From the NCBI GenBank assembly GCA_002376845.1, contig DFOS01000019.1:62001-126000 (forward strand): DNA of 64,000 nt, read 5' to 3'. The stretch comes from Bdellovibrionaceae bacterium UBA3535. Lineage in GTDB: Bacteria; Bdellovibrionota; Bdellovibrionia; Bdellovibrionales; UBA840. The notes under the pieces are model-generated. The model did not search any database. It was not told the DNA's origin and worked only from the letters and a program-made list of their open reading frames with translations. The translations under genes and the position numbers were made by a program. Shown in pieces: positions 34,179 to 41,820 of this stretch (its first letter is position 1; each line of letters starts with the position of its first letter).

Positions 34179-35030
34179 ATGTACTTAAAACAGATAAAAG
34201 GTTTATACAAAGTCAATTTTACCGAGCATCCTGTGGTCGAGTTGAAAGGTCCAGAACATAAGGAATGGCTTTATACGATTTCCTCCCAGGCTTTCGCCAA
34301 AGATAGGCCGAATATTTGTAGCAATGCCTTTTTAAAGGCCGATGGAGGTTTAATTGCCGCCTTTATGCAGGCATCTTTCAATGATAAGACTTATTTGTTT
34401 TTAAATCCCTATAATAAGGATCAGGCTCTGGAGCACTTGGATTTTTGTCATTTTGGCGAAGACCTAGAATTTACTTTGCTCGAAGGCGGTTATCAGCGCT
34501 GGTTTGTCGATGCTCAGGAACATTTAGTAGAAAATCATATGGAGGAGGGCTTCATTGTTTTTTCCTACCCTGGACTGAAAGGCTGTGAGGTTTTCACTCT
34601 TAAAGATTTAGATTTGGATTTGCCAGAAAAAAACTTTGCCGATCTTAGATTTCGTTTTTTTCAGCAGGGTGTGCCGATTAGTGGACTTGATATATCCGTG
34701 GACAATATGATTCTAGAGGGACCCTTCGACGACTATGTCACGGATGAAAAGGGTTGCTACCCGGGACAAGAGACCATCGCCAAGGTTTATACTTACGGCC
34801 GAAAAGCGAAGTCTTTTTATCGAGCGCAAATTGAAAAAATACCAGAGAATACGGCCATTACCTGCAACGAAGCAAAGTGTGGAGATTTGGTATCGTATTT
34901 TGATTACAATCAGAAACACTGGGCATGGCTTCGCATTTCCAATGCATTTGTAAAAAAATGGCAACAAGGTGAGCCGCTTGTTTTGGGCGAGGAAAATCTA
35001 AAACTTATAGATATGACCAAACACCAGTAG
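34179..35030 (+). CDS. YgfZ/CAF17-like folate-binding protein
   Basis: The 283-residue protein has the diagnostic KGCYPGQE motif (about residues 187-194) followed by YTYGRKAKSFYR, typical of YgfZ/CAF17 in the GcvT-fold family. These proteins use folate to help assemble or repair certain iron-sulfur proteins such as MiaB. The N-terminal domain is divergent. It is divergent from map with a 55-bp gap and a GAGG ribosome site. Confidence 0.85.
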   Translation: MYLKQIKGLYKVNFTEHPVVELKGPEHKEWLYTISSQAFAKDRPNICSNAFLKADGGLIAAFMQASFNDKTYLFLNPYNKDQALEHLDFCHFGEDLEFTLLEGGYQRWFVDAQEHLVENHMEEGFIVFSYPGLKGCEVFTLKDLDLDLPEKNFADLRFRFFQQGVPISGLDISVDNMILEGPFDDYVTDEKGCYPGQETIAKVYTYGRKAKSFYRAQIEKIPENTAITCNEAKCGDLVSYFDYNQKHWAWLRISNAFVKKWQQGEPLVLGEENLKLIDMTKHQ

Positions 35031-35282
35031 GCTAAAAGTCCTGTAAAAGTGCTTCGCATTAAATAGCAAATACCATGAAGTATTCGCAACTTTTACGAAG
35101 AAATATTGCAAAACGAAAGCTTAAAACACCTATATCTTTTAGTTGAAGAAGAAAAATTCTTTTAAAAAATGTCACAAGCATTTACACAAAAATAATTTTA
35201 CACACAATCCATTGCTTTCCTTCGTCTTTGTTTTGCTTAGGCTTGGTACACTTCCTGCTCTTATATTTAGTGAGGTGGTAAA

Positions 35283-37589
35283 ATGAAAAAGTATTTATTG
35301 TATTCCATACTTATGTCTAGTGTTGCATGTAGCAACGGATTACAATTTGAAGCCAACAAGGTACTAGAAAAGGGGCAATCGGATATTTGTATTCAAAATG
35401 ATCCTCCTGATGACGGAGCTTACCAAGCTCCTCCATTGCAAGTAGAAGTTGGGGACGTTTTAAATCTAGATTACCCATCGGTAGCAAATGCTTGGTTCAT
35501 TCAATTGCCTGACAACAGTATGCAGCGAGTGGATGGCCCCGGAACTTTTACGGTTACGCAGGTTGGGGTGCATAAAGGCAAGCTAGAAGCCGTGGATGAG
35601 TGCAATGAAATTAAGGTTCTGTACTTTCAGTTTACTGCTTATCTTCCTGTTCGTGCGGATTCCCTGGTTATCAATGATGGTGAGGAATACACTAATTCTT
35701 TGCAAGTCAGCCTAGAATTAAATGCAGAAAATGCCACGCAAATGTATATAACAGAAGATTCTAGTTGTGAAAGTGGTGGGCAGTGGCAAGCTTACAAGCC
35801 TAGAATGGGATACACCTTACAAAATGCCAACACCAATGCAAAGGTTTATGCAAAATTTCGCGGCGGCGGACTGCAAGATAGTGCATGTATTAGCGATACA
35901 ATCATTCATGATGATATTGCTCCTGCCTTATCGATTGCTGACGCTCCAGAGCGACTCAATAATCAGACTAGCGCTAATTTCGCTTTACAGGTAGGTGAGA
36001 ATGGCTCTGGCTTAGAAGCTTTGTTTTGTCAGCTAGATAATAATGAGGTGCAAGTTTGCAGCAACCTTATCAATTACCGGGAACTGGCTCAGGGAATGCA
36101 TCGCTTTGCTGCGAAAGCTAGGGATAAAGCCGGAAATGAGTCGGATTGGCTACTTTTTAACTGGCGAATTGATCGATCAAAACCCGTTCTGGCATTACAG
36201 AAAAAACCTAGTAACCCCAGCAATCAGAAAGAAGCAGAATTTATCATTCAAGCAAGTGATACGGGATCTAGTATAGCTTGGATTGAATGCAATCTAAATG
36301 GAGATGGTTTTGAGCGTTGTGAAAGCAATTACAAAACCAATGCTTTAGAAGGAGATAACCAAGTCTTGTTTCGCGCGGCGGATCTAGCCGGTAATGTTTC
36401 GGATGAACTTTCCTACGAATGGTTGGTAGATATTAGTGCGCCAGAAATTCGCTGGCTTGCAGGGCCTAGCAATCCCACAAAGTGGGAGCAAACAGACTTT
36501 CAATTTGAAGTAAAAGATGCTGGTGTAGGAGTGGCAAGTATTACTTGTCAATTAGATGACCAGCAGCCTTTTGCCTGCAAGGACACAGCTTCCTTCTTTT
36601 TAAGTGATGGTGATTATCGTTTCCGCATAACAGCTAGTGATTCATTTGGTCAGACAAATACCGTGGAATATACATGGACCATTAATACCAAAACACAAAG
36701 TGAAGTGATCACCACTCCTGTGGGCGTAAACAATCATCGTGATATTTTATTCATTATGGATTCCTCCGACTCCATGGATACAGAAATGTCCCACTTTCAC
36801 AAAGAGTTTAAAGGTCTTATTTCTAAGTGGGGAGATATTGATTGGACGATTCGTGTGGCAAGTGCATACGCCGAAGATTATGGCCAAGGTTCCATGGGTA
36901 CTTTAGCTCCCATTCATGGGGCCAAAGAGGGTACCTATGTTTTGGACCGTAGTTTTGGTAGCCAGAGTCAGATCGAAAGGGCCTTGGTTGACACCTTTCA
37001 TGATTTAAAGCGTCGCTACCGTTTTGTGGAGCCCATACACAACACCTATTTAACAGTGAAAAATTTGTTAGAAAACAAAGAATTACGAGAGAACTCTCAC
37101 TTGGATATTGTGGTGTTTACCGATACGGACGAAAAGTTAAAAGAAGAGAAAACAATCGAAAATGAGCCGCAATTTTTTGTGGATTATATGGCAGAGAATC
37201 ATCCGAAGCGATCCTATCAGGTTCACTCTTTTAGTGTGCGCCCGATATTTGAAGATCGTCGCTGTCGAAGAATCGAGTCCCATCAAAACAATGGTTACGC
37301 CATTTATGATCTGTCAAAATTAAGTGGTGGTTTTGCAGCTAGTATTTGCGGACGATGGATGCTCTACGGTGATACCTATGCAGAGACGCTAGCGCAATTG
37401 GGCGAGTCACGCATTCCAGAGAGCATGCAAATTGCATTAAAGTGCGAACCAGATTTTGGCAAAATTGAGGTGAAATACTTAGATCCGGTTGTGCCAGAAA
37501 CAACGAATAAGCTTGAGGGTAAAAGTCTTGTGATTCACCCTTATCCCTCGGAAGGCACCAGAATTGAGCTGACCTATCGTTGCCCGTAA
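35283..37589 (+). CDS. Large lipoprotein with tandem Ig-like repeats and a von Willebrand A-like domain
   Basis: The 768-residue protein has a lipoprotein signal (VACS, Cys16). Three tandem Ig-like repeats of about 90 residues occupy roughly 210-475, each with a conserved Cys pair and an aromatic end (FNWRID, YEWLVD, YTWTIN). A VWA-like domain then starts with DILFIMDSSDSMD (about 488-500), an intact DxSxS MIDAS motif. A C-terminal Cys-containing domain follows. The build suggests a surface adhesin or sensor. A strong terminator follows, so it is probably monocistronic, with a roughly 250-bp AT-rich leader region upstream. Confidence 0.82.
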   Translation: MKKYLLYSILMSSVACSNGLQFEANKVLEKGQSDICIQNDPPDDGAYQAPPLQVEVGDVLNLDYPSVANAWFIQLPDNSMQRVDGPGTFTVTQVGVHKGKLEAVDECNEIKVLYFQFTAYLPVRADSLVINDGEEYTNSLQVSLELNAENATQMYITEDSSCESGGQWQAYKPRMGYTLQNANTNAKVYAKFRGGGLQDSACISDTIIHDDIAPALSIADAPERLNNQTSANFALQVGENGSGLEALFCQLDNNEVQVCSNLINYRELAQGMHRFAAKARDKAGNESDWLLFNWRIDRSKPVLALQKKPSNPSNQKEAEFIIQASDTGSSIAWIECNLNGDGFERCESNYKTNALEGDNQVLFRAADLAGNVSDELSYEWLVDISAPEIRWLAGPSNPTKWEQTDFQFEVKDAGVGVASITCQLDDQQPFACKDTASFFLSDGDYRFRITASDSFGQTNTVEYTWTINTKTQSEVITTPVGVNNHRDILFIMDSSDSMDTEMSHFHKEFKGLISKWGDIDWTIRVASAYAEDYGQGSMGTLAPIHGAKEGTYVLDRSFGSQSQIERALVDTFHDLKRRYRFVEPIHNTYLTVKNLLENKELRENSHLDIVVFTDTDEKLKEEKTIENEPQFFVDYMAENHPKRSYQVHSFSVRPIFEDRRCRRIESHQNNGYAIYDLSKLSGGFAASICGRWMLYGDTYAETLAQLGESRIPESMQIALKCEPDFGKIEVKYLDPVVPETTNKLEGKSLVIHPYPSEGTRIELTYRCP

Positions 37590-37614
37590 AGCAAATTCAT
37601 TGCAAATGAGCAGA

Positions 37615-37645
37615 AAAATAGGCCCTAATGGGCCTATTTTCTTCT
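37615..37645 (+). terminator. Rho-independent terminator
   Basis: AAAATAGGCCC and GGGCCTATTTT form a perfect 11-bp stem with a TAAT loop, followed by a T-rich tract. It lies 25 bp after the stop of the Ig/VWA lipoprotein. It is the clearest terminator in the window. Confidence 0.92.
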
Positions 37646-37679
37646 AAAGTAAGCTAGTCAAAAGTCCGATAATGATACA

Positions 37680-38252
37680 ATGAAGCGCTATCTAATTTTG
37701 GGCGGGAGCTTTGTAGCCCTTTTATGCTTAATGCTAGCTTACCAAAACTTTCGTGTTTTGAGTCCGCGTATATCGAGTGAATTGAAGCAGGAAGTGAGTT
37801 CGGGAGATGCAAAGATGGACCGAGTGAAAGACTTTTATGGACAAAAGCGAGAGTGGCAATTTCGCCAGCAACGTTTGTATCATGGACCCAAAGACTTTGT
37901 AAAAAGCAGCTGGAAAGAATCGGAGCTTTATGAAGAAATAAAGGACTATGATTTGCTCGAGATGGATAGTGATGAGGCCTTTGCCTTGGATCCCTATGCC
38001 AATATCAATTCCCCAGATCAAGATTCCGAGGCAAAAAGGCGATTGCCTAGCGGTGATATGAAAATGCGCTACAATCCCTTTCGCTCCAAGGCATCCATTC
38101 GCTATGAAGGGGAGTGGCAAACCGCCGTGAACTTGGAGGACCAGGATTTGGAGCTAAATCTACGCGGCTCCCTTGGGGCTGGTTCGGTCATAGAAGTGCG
38201 TCATGAACGAAATGAAGATAAAACCTTCGTGCAGTATTTGCTAAGCTGGTAG
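37680..38252 (+). CDS. Hypothetical membrane-anchored protein
   Basis: The 190-residue product has an N-terminal hydrophobic helix (residues about 5-22) and a basic and acidic hydrophilic remainder with no recognised domain. The helix may be an uncleaved anchor or a signal peptide. It lies one base upstream of a DCC-family gene with a GTG start, so they are likely co-translated. Confidence 0.58.
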   Translation: MKRYLILGGSFVALLCLMLAYQNFRVLSPRISSELKQEVSSGDAKMDRVKDFYGQKREWQFRQQRLYHGPKDFVKSSWKESELYEEIKDYDLLEMDSDEAFALDPYANINSPDQDSEAKRRLPSGDMKMRYNPFRSKASIRYEGEWQTAVNLEDQDLELNLRGSLGAGSVIEVRHERNEDKTFVQYLLSW

Positions 38253-38253
38253 G

Positions 38254-38646
38254 GTGCCAAAAGATTATATTCTTTACTTTGATGGACATTGTCTATTATG
38301 CCAATTTTGGGTGAAGGTCTTTTTGCGTCTGGATGGACAAAAAAAGTTCGTCTTTGCCAGCTTGCAGTCGGATTTTGCCAGACAGCGTGTTCCAGAGAAA
38401 TGGCAGCAAATCGATAGCATTGTCTTCGAAAAAAACGGTCAGTTTTATAGCAAAAGCACCGCCATTTTGCTTGCAGCAGCAGCGGCGAAGCCCGTATTTT
38501 ATATTTTCTATGTTTTTTTCTTGCTACCTAGGGTGGTGCGAGACTTTTTCTATGATTTGGTAGCCAAAAATCGTTACAAATACTTTGGTAAAAGTGATAC
38601 TTGTGAAATACCGGATGCAAATCAGAAAGACAGATTTATTTTGTGA
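38254..38646 (+). CDS. DCC-family (DUF393) thiol-disulfide oxidoreductase-like protein
   Basis: The 130-residue protein carries the family signature near its start, FDGHCLLC (DGxCxxC), followed by the KVFLRLD and FASLQS segments and a C-terminal hydrophobic stretch. DCC proteins look thioredoxin-like but have no settled substrate. The start is a GTG one base after the preceding stop. The exonuclease gene follows after 6 bp. Confidence 0.88.
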   Translation: MPKDYILYFDGHCLLCQFWVKVFLRLDGQKKFVFASLQSDFARQRVPEKWQQIDSIVFEKNGQFYSKSTAILLAAAAAKPVFYIFYVFFLLPRVVRDFFYDLVAKNRYKYFGKSDTCEIPDANQKDRFIL

Positions 38647-38652
38647 GGGTTT

Positions 38653-39345
38653 ATGAGAGTATTGGGGCTAGATTTAGAAACAAGTGGTATTGATCCATTT
38701 AAAGATCAAATAATCGAGATTGGTGCCATCCTGTGGGATTGCGAAAGACAAAAACCACTCACCATGATGTCGCGTTTGATTAAGCAAGACAACCTAGAGC
38801 TTGATTCTAAGATCACCGAAATCACAGGGATTGAAAAACAAGATCTCGATGATTTTGGCATCCCTTTGTCTCTGGCTCTGGAAGAGCTACAAGCTTTGGC
38901 CACAAATGCTGACTACATAGTGGCTCATAATGGCAAAAAATTTGATAAGTTGTTTTTGGAAACTGCTTGGAAATCCCATGCGGAAAGTCTAATTGATTTG
39001 CCTTGGATTGATACCACGCAGGACATCCCGTTTGGTGAGGAAATTCAGTCGAAAAAACTAAATTACTTGGCCGCCGATCATAACTTCATAAACCCCTTTG
39101 CCCATCGCGCGGTTTTTGATGTGATGACCATGATGATGGTTTTTTCAAAATACCCTCTAGATAAGATATTGGATTTAGCAAGCTCAGAAACCAAACGCAT
39201 TATAGCGAAGGTGAGTTTTGATGAAAAAGAGCTGGCAAAAAAAGAGGGTTTTCGCTGGGATCCAAGTGCAAAGGTTTGGTACAAAGACATTAAGGAAATT
39301 CAAATCAAGGATTTATCCTTTCCGTTTACCATAGACTATGTTTGA
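38653..39345 (+). CDS. DnaQ-like 3'-5' exonuclease with unusual C-terminal tail
   Basis: The 230-residue protein has the DEDD exonuclease motifs: LDLETSG (ExoI, residues about 5-11), VAHNGKKFD (ExoII) and HRAVFDVMTM (ExoIII with the late His/Asp). The last 40 residues add a module with GFRWDPSAKVWYK, similar to the GAxWDxxxKxWY motif seen in DUF5710-type regions of other nucleic-acid enzymes. It could proofread or trim DNA or RNA. It overlaps the next methyltransferase gene by 8 bp. Confidence 0.88.
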   Translation: MRVLGLDLETSGIDPFKDQIIEIGAILWDCERQKPLTMMSRLIKQDNLELDSKITEITGIEKQDLDDFGIPLSLALEELQALATNADYIVAHNGKKFDKLFLETAWKSHAESLIDLPWIDTTQDIPFGEEIQSKKLNYLAADHNFINPFAHRAVFDVMTMMMVFSKYPLDKILDLASSETKRIIAKVSFDEKELAKKEGFRWDPSAKVWYKDIKEIQIKDLSFPFTIDYV

Positions 39346-39949
39346 GAAAGAATATTTTCACAAACTATATCCTAAGGATGCTTGCATCGATGGTGACTTT
39401 AATGCCCCTGAGCATGCCAAGTACATCCAGTCTTTTTTTCAATTGTTGGAAGTCGATATAGAAAAAGTATGCGATTTTGGCTGTGGAAGAGGCCGCTTGT
39501 TGTATTATGTGACACGGCTTTTGCGTCCGCAATATGTGGAGGCCTGTGATGTATCGGACTATGCTCTTTCGTATTTAAAAAATAAAACCTGGACGCAGGA
39601 TTATACATTCAAAAAAACAGAGATTAAAGGCTTTAAAAGCCGGCATATTTTTGATCTTGGAATTTGTAATTCTGTTTTGCAGTACGTTCTTGATGAGGAT
39701 TTGGAGGCAAGCTATGCATGTATGGCGAAATCATGTCGCTATCTTTATCTGCATGTACCTAGCTCGGAGGATTATAAAGTTTTAGCAGAGGACTTGGATT
39801 TTTATGATCCCTACGCCTATTTGCGCTGTAAAGAGCGCTATGAGCTGATTCGAAAGAAATATTTTCGTTCCATTGGCTATGGCTTTATGCAATCTCTGCA
39901 AAATCAGCGAAAAAATGATCCTATGATCGATGCTATATATGCTCATTAG
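39338..39949 (+). CDS. Class I SAM-dependent methyltransferase
   Basis: The 203-residue protein has the SAM motif VCDFGCGRGRL (about residues 46-56) and a motif II Asp in EACDVSDYA, followed by the FDLGICNSVLQYV segment of Methyltransf_11-type enzymes. The substrate is unknown. Its ATG overlaps the end of the exonuclease gene (ATGTTTGA), suggesting coupling. Confidence 0.82.
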   Translation: MFEKEYFHKLYPKDACIDGDFNAPEHAKYIQSFFQLLEVDIEKVCDFGCGRGRLLYYVTRLLRPQYVEACDVSDYALSYLKNKTWTQDYTFKKTEIKGFKSRHIFDLGICNSVLQYVLDEDLEASYACMAKSCRYLYLHVPSSEDYKVLAEDLDFYDPYAYLRCKERYELIRKKYFRSIGYGFMQSLQNQRKNDPMIDAIYAH

Positions 39950-39984
39950 CTGACATAGACTTGCATTTATGTTAGCCTCATCCA

Positions 39985-40761
39985 ATGTATTCAGAAGAAT
40001 TAGCAGTTATCGAAGATGCGGTTCTTACAGCCGGCGACCTATTAAAAAGTTACTTTGGTAAAATTTCGTCCTTCCATGAAAAGAGCGATTCTTCTTTAGT
40101 GAGCAAGGCAGATCAAGAGGCCGAAGAAATTATATTCCAGAAGCTAAAGGCTGCTTTTCCAAAAGCTGAGTTTTATGGAGAAGAGGGAGGCAAGCGTGAA
40201 GGCCTTCAAGGCTTTGAGCGCTCCTTTGCTTGTGACCCCCTTGATGGAACCACGAATTTTTTGTATCGAATTCCCTATTTCTGTTCGAGTGTGGCGATGG
40301 CGTATCAAGGGGAGTGGGTCTTAGGCTATATATACAACCCCATAAGTGGTGATGTTTTTTATGCCATTAAAGGCGAGGGAGCCTTTCATAATGGCAAGGC
40401 CATGCAGGCCTCAAAATTAGAGGATGAATCCAAGGCCATGGTGGTATTTTCTCGGGCCTTTTCCTCTAATTACGGCAGGGCCATTATTCCCTTGTACAAA
40501 CGGCTGCAAAATGTACGGGCGGTTCGTAGTATGGGATCGGCGGCTTTGGATCTTGCTTATGTGGCAGACGGTCGTTTTGATTTGCATTTATGTAAAGGCT
40601 TGAATGTCTGGGATACGGCGGCGGCAACGGTCATGTTACGAGAAAGTGGTGCTGCGGTGATGGACCTTCAAGGAAGTGATTACGATCCTTTTTATGCCGA
40701 TATTTTAGCAGGTAGTCCGGCTTTGGTTGAAAAATATCTGGACCTTGTAAAAGGGCTTTAA
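39985..40761 (+). CDS. suhB: Inositol monophosphatase-family phosphatase
   Basis: The 258-residue protein is an IMPase/SuhB-like enzyme. The metal-binding motifs are intact: Glu in YGEEGG, DPLDGTTNF (residues about 82-90), and the C-terminal WDTAAATVM. These Mg-dependent enzymes dephosphorylate inositol phosphate, and E. coli SuhB also acts in rRNA antitermination. The symbol is given for family resemblance only; CysQ- or HisN-like roles are possible. Confidence 0.85.
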   Translation: MYSEELAVIEDAVLTAGDLLKSYFGKISSFHEKSDSSLVSKADQEAEEIIFQKLKAAFPKAEFYGEEGGKREGLQGFERSFACDPLDGTTNFLYRIPYFCSSVAMAYQGEWVLGYIYNPISGDVFYAIKGEGAFHNGKAMQASKLEDESKAMVVFSRAFSSNYGRAIIPLYKRLQNVRAVRSMGSAALDLAYVADGRFDLHLCKGLNVWDTAAATVMLRESGAAVMDLQGSDYDPFYADILAGSPALVEKYLDLVKGL

Positions 40762-40886
40762 GTCCTCTAGTTCTAGCCAATTTCATGAGCACCTATATGT
40801 AGTGGCGTACACTTTGCGTAGTCTAGATTCATCACTATATAGCAGAATTTCTCGTTTTTCTTCGAGTCATGCTTTAACCTTTTATT

Positions 40887-41138
40887 ATGTTGAGAAAAAT
40901 ACGATTTCAAGATTTACCCGAGAATTTACAAGATGAATTGCGTGATGCACCGATACAGCTCCTTGATAATGGGCGTATTAGCGTGGAGTGGTTGGCGGAA
41001 TACGAGGGGCGCATGCACCAGTTTATGTTAGAATTGCAGCCGCGTACACAAGAGCCGCACTCCATCATCTATGTTACGCAGGATTTGCAAGATATGGAAG
41101 TCAGCTTTGTGCCGGTTTCACAAAGTATGCCCGCCTAA
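40887..41138 (+). CDS. Small conserved-looking hypothetical protein
   Basis: The 83-residue product has no signal or membrane segment and looks like a compact alpha/beta domain (LPENLQDELRDAPIQLLDNGRISVEWLAEY in pieces). I do not recognise it. It lies 68 bp upstream of pdxH on the same strand; the gap contains no obvious terminator. Confidence 0.55.
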   Translation: MLRKIRFQDLPENLQDELRDAPIQLLDNGRISVEWLAEYEGRMHQFMLELQPRTQEPHSIIYVTQDLQDMEVSFVPVSQSMPA

Positions 41139-41206
41139 GCTTAGAACATTTAAATTCTAATAAGAAATTCCTGTATTCTATTCTAAGAAGCCTTTATATT
41201 GGCTGC

Positions 41207-41809
41207 ATGCAGGATATCATTCATCACTTGGAACGAGACCCCCACCAACAATTTCTTAAGTGGTACGATTATGCTATGGACAAGGGCTATGGCGAGGCCA
41301 ATGCTTTTAGCTTGTCCACGGTTGGCAAAGATGGTCGGCCGCATTCGCGAGTTTTACTCTGGAAGGGTATGAATCAAGGTCGTTTTTGCTTTTATACCAA
41401 TTATGATTCCAATAAAGCCATACAAATGCAGCAGAATCCTTTTGTTGCCATGAATTTTTATTGGTGGCTACCCATAGGTTATCAGGTGCGTATAGAGGGA
41501 AAGGCCGAAAAACTTTCGCGCCAAGATTCGGAAAAATACTTTTTATCCCGTCCCCGTGAATCACGTCTTTCCGCTTGGGCCTCCGCACAAAGTCAGCCTT
41601 TAGCAAACCGGCAAGCACTAGAAGAGGACATTCAATCCGCGCAAGATCGTTTTGCTGGTAAAGAAGTGCCTTGTCCCGAGAATTGGGGTGGCTACGGGGT
41701 GACGGCAGATTATTTTGAATTTATGATTTTAGATAAATATCGAGCACATGACCGTTTTGTTTATTGCAAACAGGGAAGCCTTTGGTCTGTGCAGCGATTA
41801 GCACCTTAA
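41207..41809 (+). CDS. pdxH: Pyridoxamine 5'-phosphate oxidase
   Basis: The 200-residue FMN enzyme oxidises PNP or PMP to PLP. Family landmarks are SRVLLWKG, FCFYTNYDSNKA, FYWWLPIGYQVRIEG and SRPRESRLSAWAS (as overlapping pieces), ending with RLAP. I chose the ATG at 41207 because it begins with the family's N-terminal helix; a longer frame upstream overlaps the previous gene with unrelated residues. It is followed closely by metG. Confidence 0.95.
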   Translation: MQDIIHHLERDPHQQFLKWYDYAMDKGYGEANAFSLSTVGKDGRPHSRVLLWKGMNQGRFCFYTNYDSNKAIQMQQNPFVAMNFYWWLPIGYQVRIEGKAEKLSRQDSEKYFLSRPRESRLSAWASAQSQPLANRQALEEDIQSAQDRFAGKEVPCPENWGGYGVTADYFEFMILDKYRAHDRFVYCKQGSLWSVQRLAP

Positions 41810-41820
41810 AGGAGATGGCA

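Noticed and set aside
35031..35282. AT-rich 252-bp gap with the dyad GTAAAAGT/ACTTTTAC, considered as a small RNA or riboswitch
   Set aside because: The arms are only 8 bp with a loop of about 38 bases and no T run; nothing distinguishes it from an ordinary leader.
37734..38120. 128-codon minus-strand frame opposite the anchored hypothetical protein
   Set aside because: The plus-strand frame has a membrane helix, tight spacing to the next gene and a plausible start; the antisense frame has none of these.
40988..41206. Long upstream extension of pdxH
   Set aside because: It overlaps the 83-residue gene in another frame and has no PdxH-like residues; the ATG at 41207 begins the known N-terminal helix.
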